64,000 nucleotides of DNA from positions 1 to 64,000 of the forward strand of contig NZ_VJNO01000008.1 of assembly GCF_007096885.1 (NCBI RefSeq), written 5' to 3'. Numbering within the stretch: the stretch's first letter is position 1; each line of letters opens with the position of its first letter. Position numbers and translations under genes: made by a program. Below are positions 9,658 through 19,075 of this stretch, piece after piece. A model generated the notes under the pieces. The model was not told where the DNA came from and did no database searches. It saw only the letters and a list, made by a program, of their open reading frames with translations. This DNA comes from Streptomyces sp. 130 (GTDB lineage: Bacteria; Actinomycetota; Actinomycetes; Streptomycetales; Streptomycetaceae).

Positions 9658-11301
9658 TTACTTCTTGACTTCGATCTGCGTCAGGATCGGGTCGCCGTCC
9701 TGGGCGTAGTCGACGTTCTGGACCTTCTCCGAGTAGCCGGCGTTGACCTTGTAGTACCAGAGCGGGATGGAGGGCATGAAGTTCACCAGCTCCTTCTCGA
9801 TCTTCTGGTACGCGGCGACGGACTCCTCCAGGGAGGCGGCGGAGTCGGCCTTCTTGATCTCCGCGTCCAGGCCCTTGTTCGAGAAGTCGCCCTGGTTGCC
9901 CGCGGCGCCGGTACGGAACAGGTCCGAGATGAAGTTGGCGTTCACCGGGTAGTCGAGCACCCAGCCGGAGCGGTACAGGGACTTGACCTGCTTGTCGTCA
10001 CGCGCGTTGGTGTCGGCCTGGAAGTCGGCCTTCGAGTCGCCGGTGCACTTGACGCCGGTCGACTGCGTGATGCTGTTGCAGACCGCCTCGACCCATTCCT
10101 TGTGGCCGCCGTCGGCGTTGAACTGGATCGAGATCTTGTTGCCCGGGACGCCGCCACCCTCCTTGATGAGCTTCTTGGCCTTGGCGGGGTCGTACTTGGT
10201 GACGTCGCCCGTGGCGTCCTTCTGGAAGCCGAGGACGCCCTGGGCGACCCAGCCGGTGGCCGGCTCACGCGTGCCCTGGAGCACGGTCTTGGTGATGGTG
10301 TCGCGGTCGATGCCCATCGACAGGCCCTGGAGGACCTTCGGGTCGATGTTCTTCCACTGGTCGGTGTAGAAGGCGACGGCGATCGTCTGGATGGCCGAGT
10401 ACGGCTTGTCCACGGCGCGGTCACCGAGGTCGGACCGGTAGACCGGGAGGTCCTTCGGGCCGATCTGGCGCAGCACGTCGACGTTGCCGGACTTCAGGTC
10501 CTCGTAGGCGGTCTCGAGGGTGGTGTAGTTCTTGAAGATCACACCGCCGTTCTTCGCCTTGTCGAGACCCTTGTAGTCATCGTTGCGGACGACCTTGATC
10601 TGCTTCTTGTGGTCCCAGCTGACGAACTTGTACGCGCCGTTGCCGACCGGCTTCTCACCGGCGGCCTTCGGGTCCGCGTAGAAGGACTCGGGCAGCGGGG
10701 AGAAGACCGTGTAGCCGAGCTTGTACGCGAAGTACGGCAGCGGGGCGTTGAGCTCGATGGTGAAGGTGTAGTCGTCCACCTTCTTCAGACCGGACATGAC
10801 GTCCGACTTCGGCTTGGCCTTGGCGTCCTCCGGGTGGACGTCCGCGTAGCCCTTGATGTCGCCGAACCAGGACGCGTTGGTCTGGTTGTTCTTGATGTTG
10901 GCGGCCCAGTTCCAGGCCTTGATGTAGGACTCGGCCGTGACGGGGGTGCCGTCGTGGAACTTCCAGTCCTTCTTGAGCTTGACCGTCCAGAGCTTCGAGT
11001 CCTTGGTGTCGACGGACTCGGCGTTGATCATCTCAAGCTTGCCGGACGGGTCGTAGTCCACCAGCTGCGAGAAGATCGCGTCGGTGACGATGCTGCCGTT
11101 CGACTCCATCGTGTTGGCCGGCTGCAGCGGGTTCTGCGGCTCGCCGACCTCGACGGAGAAGATGCCGTCCGGGTTCACCGCACCCTTGGCGCTGTTCTTG
11201 CTGCCCTTGTCGGCATCGTCGTCGCCGCCACCGCAGGCAGTCGCAGCCAGGGCGATGATGGCCGCTCCCGCGACCCACTTGGCGCTCTTGGCACCACGCA
11301 T
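9658..11301 (-). CDS. Family 5 peptide-binding lipoprotein (DppA/OppA type), second operon
   Basis: Peptide-binding lipoprotein and first gene of the second importer, about 547 residues. The start is placed at ATG 11301 (MRGAKSAKWVAGAAI) because a near-perfect AGGAGG lies 5 nt upstream. A further in-frame ATG at 11316 would put that site inside the gene. The lipobox is LAATAC followed by GGGDDD. Family features include QNPLQPANTMESNG near the N-terminus and VGNGAYKFVSW in the middle. The leader carries a large symmetrical stem-loop at 11338-11391. Confidence 0.93.
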   Translation of the reverse strand: MRGAKSAKWVAGAAIIALAATACGGGDDDADKGSKNSAKGAVNPDGIFSVEVGEPQNPLQPANTMESNGSIVTDAIFSQLVDYDPSGKLEMINAESVDTKDSKLWTVKLKKDWKFHDGTPVTAESYIKAWNWAANIKNNQTNASWFGDIKGYADVHPEDAKAKPKSDVMSGLKKVDDYTFTIELNAPLPYFAYKLGYTVFSPLPESFYADPKAAGEKPVGNGAYKFVSWDHKKQIKVVRNDDYKGLDKAKNGGVIFKNYTTLETAYEDLKSGNVDVLRQIGPKDLPVYRSDLGDRAVDKPYSAIQTIAVAFYTDQWKNIDPKVLQGLSMGIDRDTITKTVLQGTREPATGWVAQGVLGFQKDATGDVTKYDPAKAKKLIKEGGGVPGNKISIQFNADGGHKEWVEAVCNSITQSTGVKCTGDSKADFQADTNARDDKQVKSLYRSGWVLDYPVNANFISDLFRTGAAGNQGDFSNKGLDAEIKKADSAASLEESVAAYQKIEKELVNFMPSIPLWYYKVNAGYSEKVQNVDYAQDGDPILTQIEVKK

Positions 11302-11671
11302 GGGTTTCCTCCTCATGAGTCCACTTTTGACTACAAGAAGGGCACTGGGTTGATCACCGACACCCCTGACGGTGATCGTTTCAGTGCCCTTAGTGTGCTC
11401 GTGAGTCGGCGCACTCCCCACAGCGCGTGACCCATTGACCCGAGCTCAATGAAGCCAACTATTAAGTACGACTGGGCCGTAAACCACACTTAAAGGGTCT
11501 CGGTTTGACAACATCCGGCCCCCGCAGGGACCAAAATCCGGACAAAGCGATCCCAGACAGACACCCTCGAAACGGACTGTTAACACACGTTTCGGAGAGC
11601 AACCTCCGATAATCGGACGAAACTGTCTCGGATGCTGGACAGGCAAGCCGAAAACCGGTTGACCACGGCCG
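11302..11671. promoter_or_regulatory. Leader and promoter region of the second peptide-transporter operon
   Basis: About 370 nt with no credible gene. Next to the binding-protein start it holds the AGGAGG ribosome-binding site and, further out, the composite stem-loop described separately. The stretch 11440-11500 is less GC-rich than its surroundings (for example AACTATTAAGTACG) and is the likeliest place for the promoter. No -35/-10 pair stands out enough to name. Confidence 0.5.
11338..11391 (-). promoter_or_regulatory. Symmetrical double stem-loop in the leader of the peptide-binding-protein gene
   Basis: Nested perfect inverted repeats. An outer 10-bp stem (11338-11347 with 11382-11391; AAGGGCACTG/CAGTGCCCTT) and an inner 8-bp stem (11352-11359 with 11370-11377; GATCACCG/CGGTGATC) are separated by a symmetrical 4+4-nt internal loop and closed by a 10-nt apical loop. 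The structure ends 36 nt before the ATG at 11301, so if transcribed it lies in the 5' leader. It could be an attenuator, an mRNA-stability element or an RNA-binding target. No U-tract follows, so a simple terminator is less likely. Confidence 0.6.
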
Positions 11672-11700
11672 AGGGCCCCCACAGTGTCTGTGAGGGCCCT
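11672..11700 (-). terminator. Terminator hairpin after typA
   Basis: A 13-bp stem with one mismatch and the loop TGT (AGGGCCC arm opposite GGGCCCT). It lies 61 nt beyond the typA stop on the minus strand and ahead of the peptide-transporter promoter region. Confidence 0.75.
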
Positions 11701-11761
11701 GGGCTACGGCAATGCCTGGAGCTGACGCATCGTCGGCCGGAAACGGCCTACCGGATACGGA

Positions 11762-13669
<1,908 letters not shown>

Positions 13670-13830
13670 GTGTGGCTTGCGCTTCTCTCGGATCGGGGAT
13701 TCAGGCGCCTGGGTCGGTCTTGAGTCCTCGTACGCCCGCCGGGCGGACGCGCCACGGCTACTCCCATGGTACGGGGCGGTCGCTGCTGCGGCTTCCCCGG
13801 CAAGTTCCCGGGTCGATGGTGCGTACAGCT

Positions 13831-13856
13831 TTGCCCGCCGGTCTCCCGGCGGGCAA
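13831..13856 (-). terminator. Perfect 11-bp terminator hairpin after the LpqW-like gene
   Basis: TTGCCCGCCGG and CCGGCGGGCAA enclose the 4-nt loop TCTC. It lies 36 nt beyond the stop of the minus-strand binding-protein gene and upstream of typA, so it separates the two units. Confidence 0.8.
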
Positions 13857-13891
13857 GGGGTCCGAGCTGCGTACGGGCGTGTGCGCCGGCG

Positions 13892-16213
13892 CTACTTCTT
13901 CCGCTGCGCCGGGGCGCCCGCCGCCTGCGGGGCCTTGTAGCCGATGTCCTGGTAGTGCGGCACCCCGAGGCCGAAGGCGCCGACGTTCACGAGCTGCCTG
14001 CCGGTGGCGACGAGCTGGGGGCGCTGGAAGAGCGGAATCGATCCGGCGGCGGCCCAGATCCGGGCGTCCGCCTGGCGCACGAGGTCCCGGGCGGCCTTCT
14101 CGTCCAGCTCCGAGACCGCCCGGTCGAAGAGCTGGTCGATGTGGTCCGTGCCGACGCGGGTGTAGTTCTGCTCGACGAGCAGCGAGCCGTCGGACGCGGG
14201 CAGCGGCTTGGCGAAGATCGGCCGGTCGTCGGTGGCCGGATAGGCGGTGGCGGGCCATGAGTACAGCGCCATGTCGTAGTCGCCGGAGGCCACGTGGTCG
14301 CGGAAGTAGCTGTCGTCGGAGACCTTGGTGATCACGGTGCGGATGCCGATCGTGTCCAGCATCGCGGCGATCTTCTCGCCGACGCTGCGCAGTCCCGCCG
14401 AGCCGGGCCCGGACGGCAGGACGAAGCGCAGGCTCAGCGGCTTGCCGTTCTTGCCGAGCGGACCGCGCGCGGGGTCGGCCGCCCCGGCGGGCGCCGCGGT
14501 GCCCGCCGGGGCGTAGGCTCCGGCGGCGCCTCCGGGCTGCCGGTCCTGGGCCCGGATCGCGTCCCGGACGTCCTCCGAGTTGCCCGTGGCCCCGAGGTGC
14601 CCGGCCTGGCGCAGCAGCGCGGCGCTCTGCGCGGCGGCGTCGGGGGCCGGGGCGAGGGCCGGGGTGCCGCCGGGCTTGTCGTCGCCGCCGACGATGTAGA
14701 GGCCGTCGTCGGCGGGCTCGCCCGGGGCCGCGCGGTCCGCCTTGCCGTCGTCCGCGTCCTGGCCGGCGTTCCCCTTCTTCTCGTCGGCCTCCTTCTCGCG
14801 CCTTTCGCTCTCGCTGCCGGCCTTGGTGCCCTCGGACCGGCTCAGGGCGCCCTCGCGCGTCCAGCCCGCGTCGGCGAGCAGCGCCTGCGCCTGCTCGGTG
14901 TCCTGCTTGCCGAGCGCGTCGCTGCCGTCCCGGTACGCGGGCTGCCCGGCGACGGCGAGATGGCTGCCGAGCGGCTGCGCGGGCAGCCCGAGCGGCCCCA
15001 GCACGGTGTCGGCCAGCTCCTGGCGGTCCAGGGCGCGGGCCACCGCCCGGCGCACCCGGTCGTCGGCGAGCGGCCCGGTCTCGCCGTTCAGCGCGAGCTG
15101 GGTGTAGGCGGGCTCCAGGGACTTGCGGACCACGTAGGCGCGCAGCCCGCTCTGCTCGGCGGCGTACGCCTCGGCGGCCCTGGCCTTGTCGTCCCGCGCC
15201 TCCTGCTCCTCCTCGGCCGCCTCCTCGTCGGTGCCGTGCGCCACGGCCCAGGAGCGCAGGGCGTCCGCCGGGCTCTGCGCGGCGCCGGGGCCGTGGGCGG
15301 GCGGTGCGCCGGCCGCGCCCTCGCGGGCCGCCTGGGCGATGCGGTGGGCGGTGGTGGCGTCGATGTCGGCGACGTCGACGGTGCCCTCGGCCAGCGCGTC
15401 GGTGCGGTCGTCGGGCTTGACGGCCTTGAAGACCAGCGAGTCCAGCTTGGCCCGGCCGCCCCACCAGCGCGGGTCGCGGGTCAGTGTGACGGTCCCGGCC
15501 TTCTTGTCCACCTCGCGCAGCCGGAACGGCCCGGCGGTCGCCTTGAGGGTGGTGCGCGCGCCGTCGTTGAAGGCGTCCGGAGAGCCCGTCACCTGCTTCG
15601 GGTAGAGCGGCGAGAACAGCGAGCGCCAGTCCGCGTACGGCTTGGCGAAGGTGACCTTGACCTCCAGGTCGTCGTGGCCGCGCTCGATCTTCTCGATGCG
15701 CTCGTACCCGGCGTTGCGGGCGGTCCAGAACGCGGAGTCCTTGCCGCTCAGGGCCCGCCACTGGGCGACGAAGTCCGGGGCGCCGATGCCCCGGCCGTCG
15801 CTCCAGACGGCCTGCTGGTTGAGCCGGTAGACGACGACCTGACGGGGCTCCGTCTCGGTCACCTTCGCGGATTCGAGGTAGGCCGGATCGAGCTGCGGCC
15901 GGCCCTGGGCGTCGAGCGGGAAGAGGGTCGGCAGCAGGGCGCCGGTGATCCGGGTGGTGGCGCTGTCGGCGTCCGCCTGGAAGGCGTTGAAGGTGGCGGG
16001 CAGCGCGTCGATCGCCCAGGTCACCCTGCCCCCGTCGGCGACCTGGGCGCGGGCGGCGCGGGCCACGTCCTGCGGTACGGCGGCGACGGCCGCGGTGTCC
16101 TCGTCACCGGAGCTGCATCCGGCCAGTACGGGGAGGGTGAGGACGCCTGCGGTCAGGAGGGCGGGGATGCGCCTCTTTCGGGCCGTCCCGCGCGGGACGC
16201 CGACGTGGGACAT
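13892..16213 (-). CDS. Large family 5 solute-binding lipoprotein, LpqW-like
   Basis: Predicted surface lipoprotein of about 773 residues. The start is taken at ATG 16213 (MSHVGVPRGT) because GGAGG lies 8 nt upstream. The lipobox is LAGC followed by SSGDED. The SBP_bac_5 fold is recognisable from WAIDALPATFNAFQ, VVYRLNQQAVWSDG and the mid-domain RDPRWWGG. It is some 200 residues longer than usual because of low-complexity acidic and Ala/Gly/Lys-rich inserts (around residues 310-335 and 440-590). No permease or ATPase genes adjoin it, so an orphan binding protein or a cell-envelope role like mycobacterial LpqW is possible; the specificity is unknown. Confidence 0.85.
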   Translation of the reverse strand: MSHVGVPRGTARKRRIPALLTAGVLTLPVLAGCSSGDEDTAAVAAVPQDVARAARAQVADGGRVTWAIDALPATFNAFQADADSATTRITGALLPTLFPLDAQGRPQLDPAYLESAKVTETEPRQVVVYRLNQQAVWSDGRGIGAPDFVAQWRALSGKDSAFWTARNAGYERIEKIERGHDDLEVKVTFAKPYADWRSLFSPLYPKQVTGSPDAFNDGARTTLKATAGPFRLREVDKKAGTVTLTRDPRWWGGRAKLDSLVFKAVKPDDRTDALAEGTVDVADIDATTAHRIAQAAREGAAGAPPAHGPGAAQSPADALRSWAVAHGTDEEAAEEEQEARDDKARAAEAYAAEQSGLRAYVVRKSLEPAYTQLALNGETGPLADDRVRRAVARALDRQELADTVLGPLGLPAQPLGSHLAVAGQPAYRDGSDALGKQDTEQAQALLADAGWTREGALSRSEGTKAGSESERREKEADEKKGNAGQDADDGKADRAAPGEPADDGLYIVGGDDKPGGTPALAPAPDAAAQSAALLRQAGHLGATGNSEDVRDAIRAQDRQPGGAAGAYAPAGTAAPAGAADPARGPLGKNGKPLSLRFVLPSGPGSAGLRSVGEKIAAMLDTIGIRTVITKVSDDSYFRDHVASGDYDMALYSWPATAYPATDDRPIFAKPLPASDGSLLVEQNYTRVGTDHIDQLFDRAVSELDEKAARDLVRQADARIWAAAGSIPLFQRPQLVATGRQLVNVGAFGLGVPHYQDIGYKAPQAAGAPAQRKK

Positions 16214-16382
16214 GGCTGATACCTCCGGGGACGGTCCGGCCCGCACCGGGAATGGGCCTGATTGAGCGTTTTTGGTGGCATTTGCAGTTGATCACACTGG
16301 TTCCGCCCCTCCACTGAAAACGCCCTCGCGCGGGAACGCCGCGCCGACACGGCGGGTACGCCCCGGAGCCCACCCGTACGGC

Positions 16383-16416
16383 GGAGCGCCGCGGCCCGGG
16401 GGGGCCGCGGCGCTCC
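16383..16416 (-). terminator. Perfect 15-bp terminator hairpin after the isochorismatase-like gene
   Basis: Arms 16383-16397 and 16402-16416 pair perfectly around the loop GGGG, 18 nt after the minus-strand stop. It closes the MarR-MFS-hydrolase unit and separates it from the LpqW-like gene start. Confidence 0.85.
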
Positions 16417-16433
16417 GTCCCTTACGGGTCCGG

Positions 16434-16985
16434 TCAGCCGAGGAGCTTGACGATCTCGTCGGTCGTGCCGGTCTCGCCGAGGCGCGGGAAGATCCGCCGC
16501 ACGCTGTTGTCGTGGGCCTCGCCGTTCATGTCGGTCATCGCGTCCGTGGCGAGGGTGACGTGGTAGCCGTGCTCGTGCGCGGAGCGGGCGGTGGACTCGA
16601 CACCGATGCTGGTCGCGATGCCGGCCACCACGACCTGGGTGACGCCCCGGCGGCGCAGCTGGAGGTCGAGGTCGGTGCCGTAGAAGGCGCCCCACTGCTG
16701 CTTGGTGACGACGATGTCGCCCTCCGCCGGGCCCATCTCGGGCACGATATCGGCCCAGTCGGCGGCCGGCTGCCCGGAGCGGGCCGGGCCCTCGGTGCGG
16801 CCGGGGGCGCCGCCGGTGACGCGGACGAGGACGACGGGCAGGCCCTTGGCCCGGAAGGCGTCGGCGAGGGTCGCGGCGCGCGCGACGACGTCGGCGGCGG
16901 GGTGGGCGGTGGGCAGTGCGGTGATGCCCTTCTGGAGGTCGACGACGATGAGCGCGGTGCGGGGGTCGAGGACGGTGGCGGTCAT
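16434..16985 (-). CDS. Isochorismatase-like cysteine-hydrolase family protein
   Basis: Cytoplasmic hydrolase-fold protein of 183 residues. The family Asp is seen in LIVVDLQKG and the Lys in IVVTKQQWGAF. The position that holds the catalytic Cys in nicotinamidase-like members is Gly here (VAGIATSIGVESTA), so cysteine-based amidase chemistry is unlikely. True isochorismatases also lack this Cys, but the substrate cannot be inferred. A good AAGGAG site precedes ATG 16985. It follows the MFS exporter gene after 91 nt of imperfect repeats and probably belongs to the same MarR-controlled unit. Confidence 0.87.
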   Translation of the reverse strand: MTATVLDPRTALIVVDLQKGITALPTAHPAADVVARAATLADAFRAKGLPVVLVRVTGGAPGRTEGPARSGQPAADWADIVPEMGPAEGDIVVTKQQWGAFYGTDLDLQLRRRGVTQVVVAGIATSIGVESTARSAHEHGYHVTLATDAMTDMNGEAHDNSVRRIFPRLGETGTTDEIVKLLG

Positions 16986-17008
16986 GGTGGTGCTCCTTGA
17001 GGTGGTGT

Positions 17009-17073
17009 GTGCGGGGTGGTGCTGAGGGGGTGGTGCTTGTGGGGGTGGTGCCTGAAGGGATGGTGCTTGTGGG
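17009..17073. repeat. Imperfect 15-16-nt tandem repeat, four copies
   Basis: Four copies of a GGGGTGGTGCTTGTG-like unit fill most of the gap between the MFS gene and the hydrolase gene. It looks like a small replication-slippage array. It may vary between strains and alter the spacing upstream of the hydrolase gene. Confidence 0.7.
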
Positions 17074-17076
17074 ACG

Positions 17077-18498
17077 TCAGGTGCGCCCGCGCAGGGCGCG
17101 GTCGGTGACGGTGAGGACGATGAGCAGGACGCCCAGGACGGCGGCGACGGCGGCCATCAGGTGCAGTCCCCGGTCGCCGGCCGACTGTCCGTAGGCCAGG
17201 GCGATGAGGCTGGAGGCGGTGATCGCCCCTATGTACTGGGCGGTGCGCTGGAGGCCGGCGGCCGAGCCGACGGAGGCGGGCGGCGCGTACGCCTGCACGG
17301 CCGCCTGGTTGCTGGTGCCGATCAGCCCCTGCGGTACGCCGAAGCAGGCGCCGGCGAGCAGCAGGAGGGCGACCGGTGCGTCGCCGGACAGCAGGAACAG
17401 CATTCCGGCTCCGGCGGTGAGCAGGACGCAGGCCAGCACGAGCGGGCCCCGGATGCCCTTCGTACGGGCGCCGAGCAGCGAGCACACCAGCGCGGCGAGG
17501 GACATCGGCAGCATCAGGAGTCCGGTGTGCCCGGACGAGTAGCCCCGGGCCTCCTCCAGCCACTGGGTGAATCCGTACATCACGCAGTAGATCAGCAGGT
17601 AGCTGATGCCGTGCCGGAGGTACGTGCGCGAGAGCGCGCCGTTGCCCGCGAGCATCCGGAGGTCGATGAAGGGGGCGGGGGCCCGCAGCTGCCACCACAC
17701 GAGGGCGGCGCCCAGCGCGGCGAAGGGCGCGAGCAGCCACCACATCGGGTGCGCGAGGTCGAGCAGGAAGAAGACCAGGACGGTGAGCGCGGTCGCGAAC
17801 AGGCCGATGCCGAGCGGGTCGAGCCCCAGCCGGGGCGCCGGGCCGCCGGCCGCGCGGGCGCGGGGCGGGTCGGCGGGAATCCAGAGCAGGGCCGCGCCGA
17901 GGGCGATCAGCGCCACGGGCACGTTGACGGCGAAGATCCCGCGCCAGCCGGCCGTCATGACGAGCAGTCCGCCGAGCGTGGGCCCGACCGCCGCGCTGCC
18001 GAGCGCGGCGAAGGAGAGCCGGGCCAGCACCGGACGCGGGGCCGCCCGGCCGATCCGGGCCGACTCGTCGCGCAGCACCGCCATCGCGGCCGGGTAGGCC
18101 GCCGACGTACCGATGCCGAGCAGCAGCCGCGACACGATCAGCTCGCCGAATCCCTGCGCGAAGGTGCCGACCAGGCCGGAGGCGACGACCACGACGAGGC
18201 CGGCGAGGAAGACCCGGCGCGGCCCCAGGACGTCGGCGAGCCGGCCCAGCACGGGCTGGGCGACGGCGCTGGCGAGGTAGAGGACGGAGATCAGCCAGGC
18301 GGTGTCGGCGGCGCCCACGGAGAAGTGGTGCCCGATCGCCACCAGCGCGGTGGAGATCATGGTGGTGTTCAGCGGGTTGAGCAGCGAGCCCAGCAGCAGC
18401 GGAGCGGTGAGCCGGGCGCTGAAGCCGGGGTCGGGCACCGTCCGGTCCGGGCGGGCCGCCGCGCGTACCGCCCCGGGGAGCACCTCGCGAGCGGTCAC
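17077..18498 (-). CDS. Major facilitator superfamily exporter (drug:H+ antiporter type)
   Basis: Membrane transporter of about 473 residues. The start is set at GTG 18498, which overlaps the MarR stop codon (GTGA) for coupled translation. Helices are evident from LTAPLLLGSLLNPLNTTMIS onward. An MFS motif A variant, GRLADVLGPRRVF, lies in the loop between helices 2 and 3, and hydrophobic segments continue to the C-terminus (VLGVLLIVLTVTDRAL). The pairing with a MarR repressor suggests efflux of a toxic or antibiotic compound; the substrate is unknown. Confidence 0.9.
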   Translation of the reverse strand: MTAREVLPGAVRAAARPDRTVPDPGFSARLTAPLLLGSLLNPLNTTMISTALVAIGHHFSVGAADTAWLISVLYLASAVAQPVLGRLADVLGPRRVFLAGLVVVVASGLVGTFAQGFGELIVSRLLLGIGTSAAYPAAMAVLRDESARIGRAAPRPVLARLSFAALGSAAVGPTLGGLLVMTAGWRGIFAVNVPVALIALGAALLWIPADPPRARAAGGPAPRLGLDPLGIGLFATALTVLVFFLLDLAHPMWWLLAPFAALGAALVWWQLRAPAPFIDLRMLAGNGALSRTYLRHGISYLLIYCVMYGFTQWLEEARGYSSGHTGLLMLPMSLAALVCSLLGARTKGIRGPLVLACVLLTAGAGMLFLLSGDAPVALLLLAGACFGVPQGLIGTSNQAAVQAYAPPASVGSAAGLQRTAQYIGAITASSLIALAYGQSAGDRGLHLMAAVAAVLGVLLIVLTVTDRALRGRT

Positions 18499-18947
18499 GA
18501 ACCGACCAGGCGTTCGATGAGGGCCACGGCCTCGGCGACCGTCCGCCGCTCGTGCCCGTCCAGCTCGGCGGCGACGGCCTCGGCCAGCCAGTTCCGCTTG
18601 GCGGCCCGGACCCGGGCGAGCGTGGTGCGCCCGGCGTCGGTGACCGACATGACGGACTTCCGGCCGTCGGCCGGGTCCGGCGCCCGCTCGACCAGCCCCT
18701 GCGCCTCCAGCGCACCCAGGGTCAGCCGCATGGACTGCGGGCGCACGAACTCGGCGCGGGCCAGGTCCGCGGTGGTCGCGGCACCCCCGTCGTCCAGCCG
18801 GGCCAGCACCGAGCGCTGGGTCGGCGTCAGCAGCGACTCCGCCGACGAGGAACGCAGCCGTCGCAGCAGCCGGCCGACCACGGCGGCCAGCTGGTCCGCC
18901 ACCTCGTCGGCCGTGGGCTCGGGGACCGTCCCGGATGAGTGCGTCAT
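18495..18947 (-). CDS. MarR family transcriptional regulator
   Basis: Winged-helix regulator of about 150 residues. It contains the MarR helix-turn-helix (LTPTQRSVLARLDDGGAATTADLARAEFV in outline, residues 50-85) and the wing DPADGRKSVMSVTDAGR. The start is taken at ATG 18947 (MTHSSGT); an ATG 36 nt further upstream is possible. It is translationally coupled to the exporter gene and is probably a ligand-released repressor of its own operon. The divergent TPM gene starts 129 nt away, so control of both promoters is possible. Confidence 0.9.
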   Translation of the reverse strand: MTHSSGTVPEPTADEVADQLAAVVGRLLRRLRSSSAESLLTPTQRSVLARLDDGGAATTADLARAEFVRPQSMRLTLGALEAQGLVERAPDPADGRKSVMSVTDAGRTTLARVRAAKRNWLAEAVAAELDGHERRTVAEAVALIERLVGS

Positions 18948-19075
18948 ACATTCACCGTACGAGAACAACAGGCCACCTTGCAAGGCAACCTGTCATTCTC
19001 CGGCGGCCTCCCCGCCCCACCCCTCGCGAACACCTCGTGTCGCGGTCATCCAGAGCTGGACATAACCTCACAAAC

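Noticed and set aside
11446..11682. A 78-codon minus-strand frame in the gap upstream of the second peptide operon
   Set aside because: It has no ribosome-binding site, runs through the leader-promoter region and part of the typA terminator, and has mixed third-position composition.
18498..18951. N-terminal extension of the MFS transporter to 18951
   Set aside because: The extension is antisense-quality sequence overlapping the MarR gene; the GTG at 18498 gives a normal MFS N-terminus and a typical stop-start overlap.
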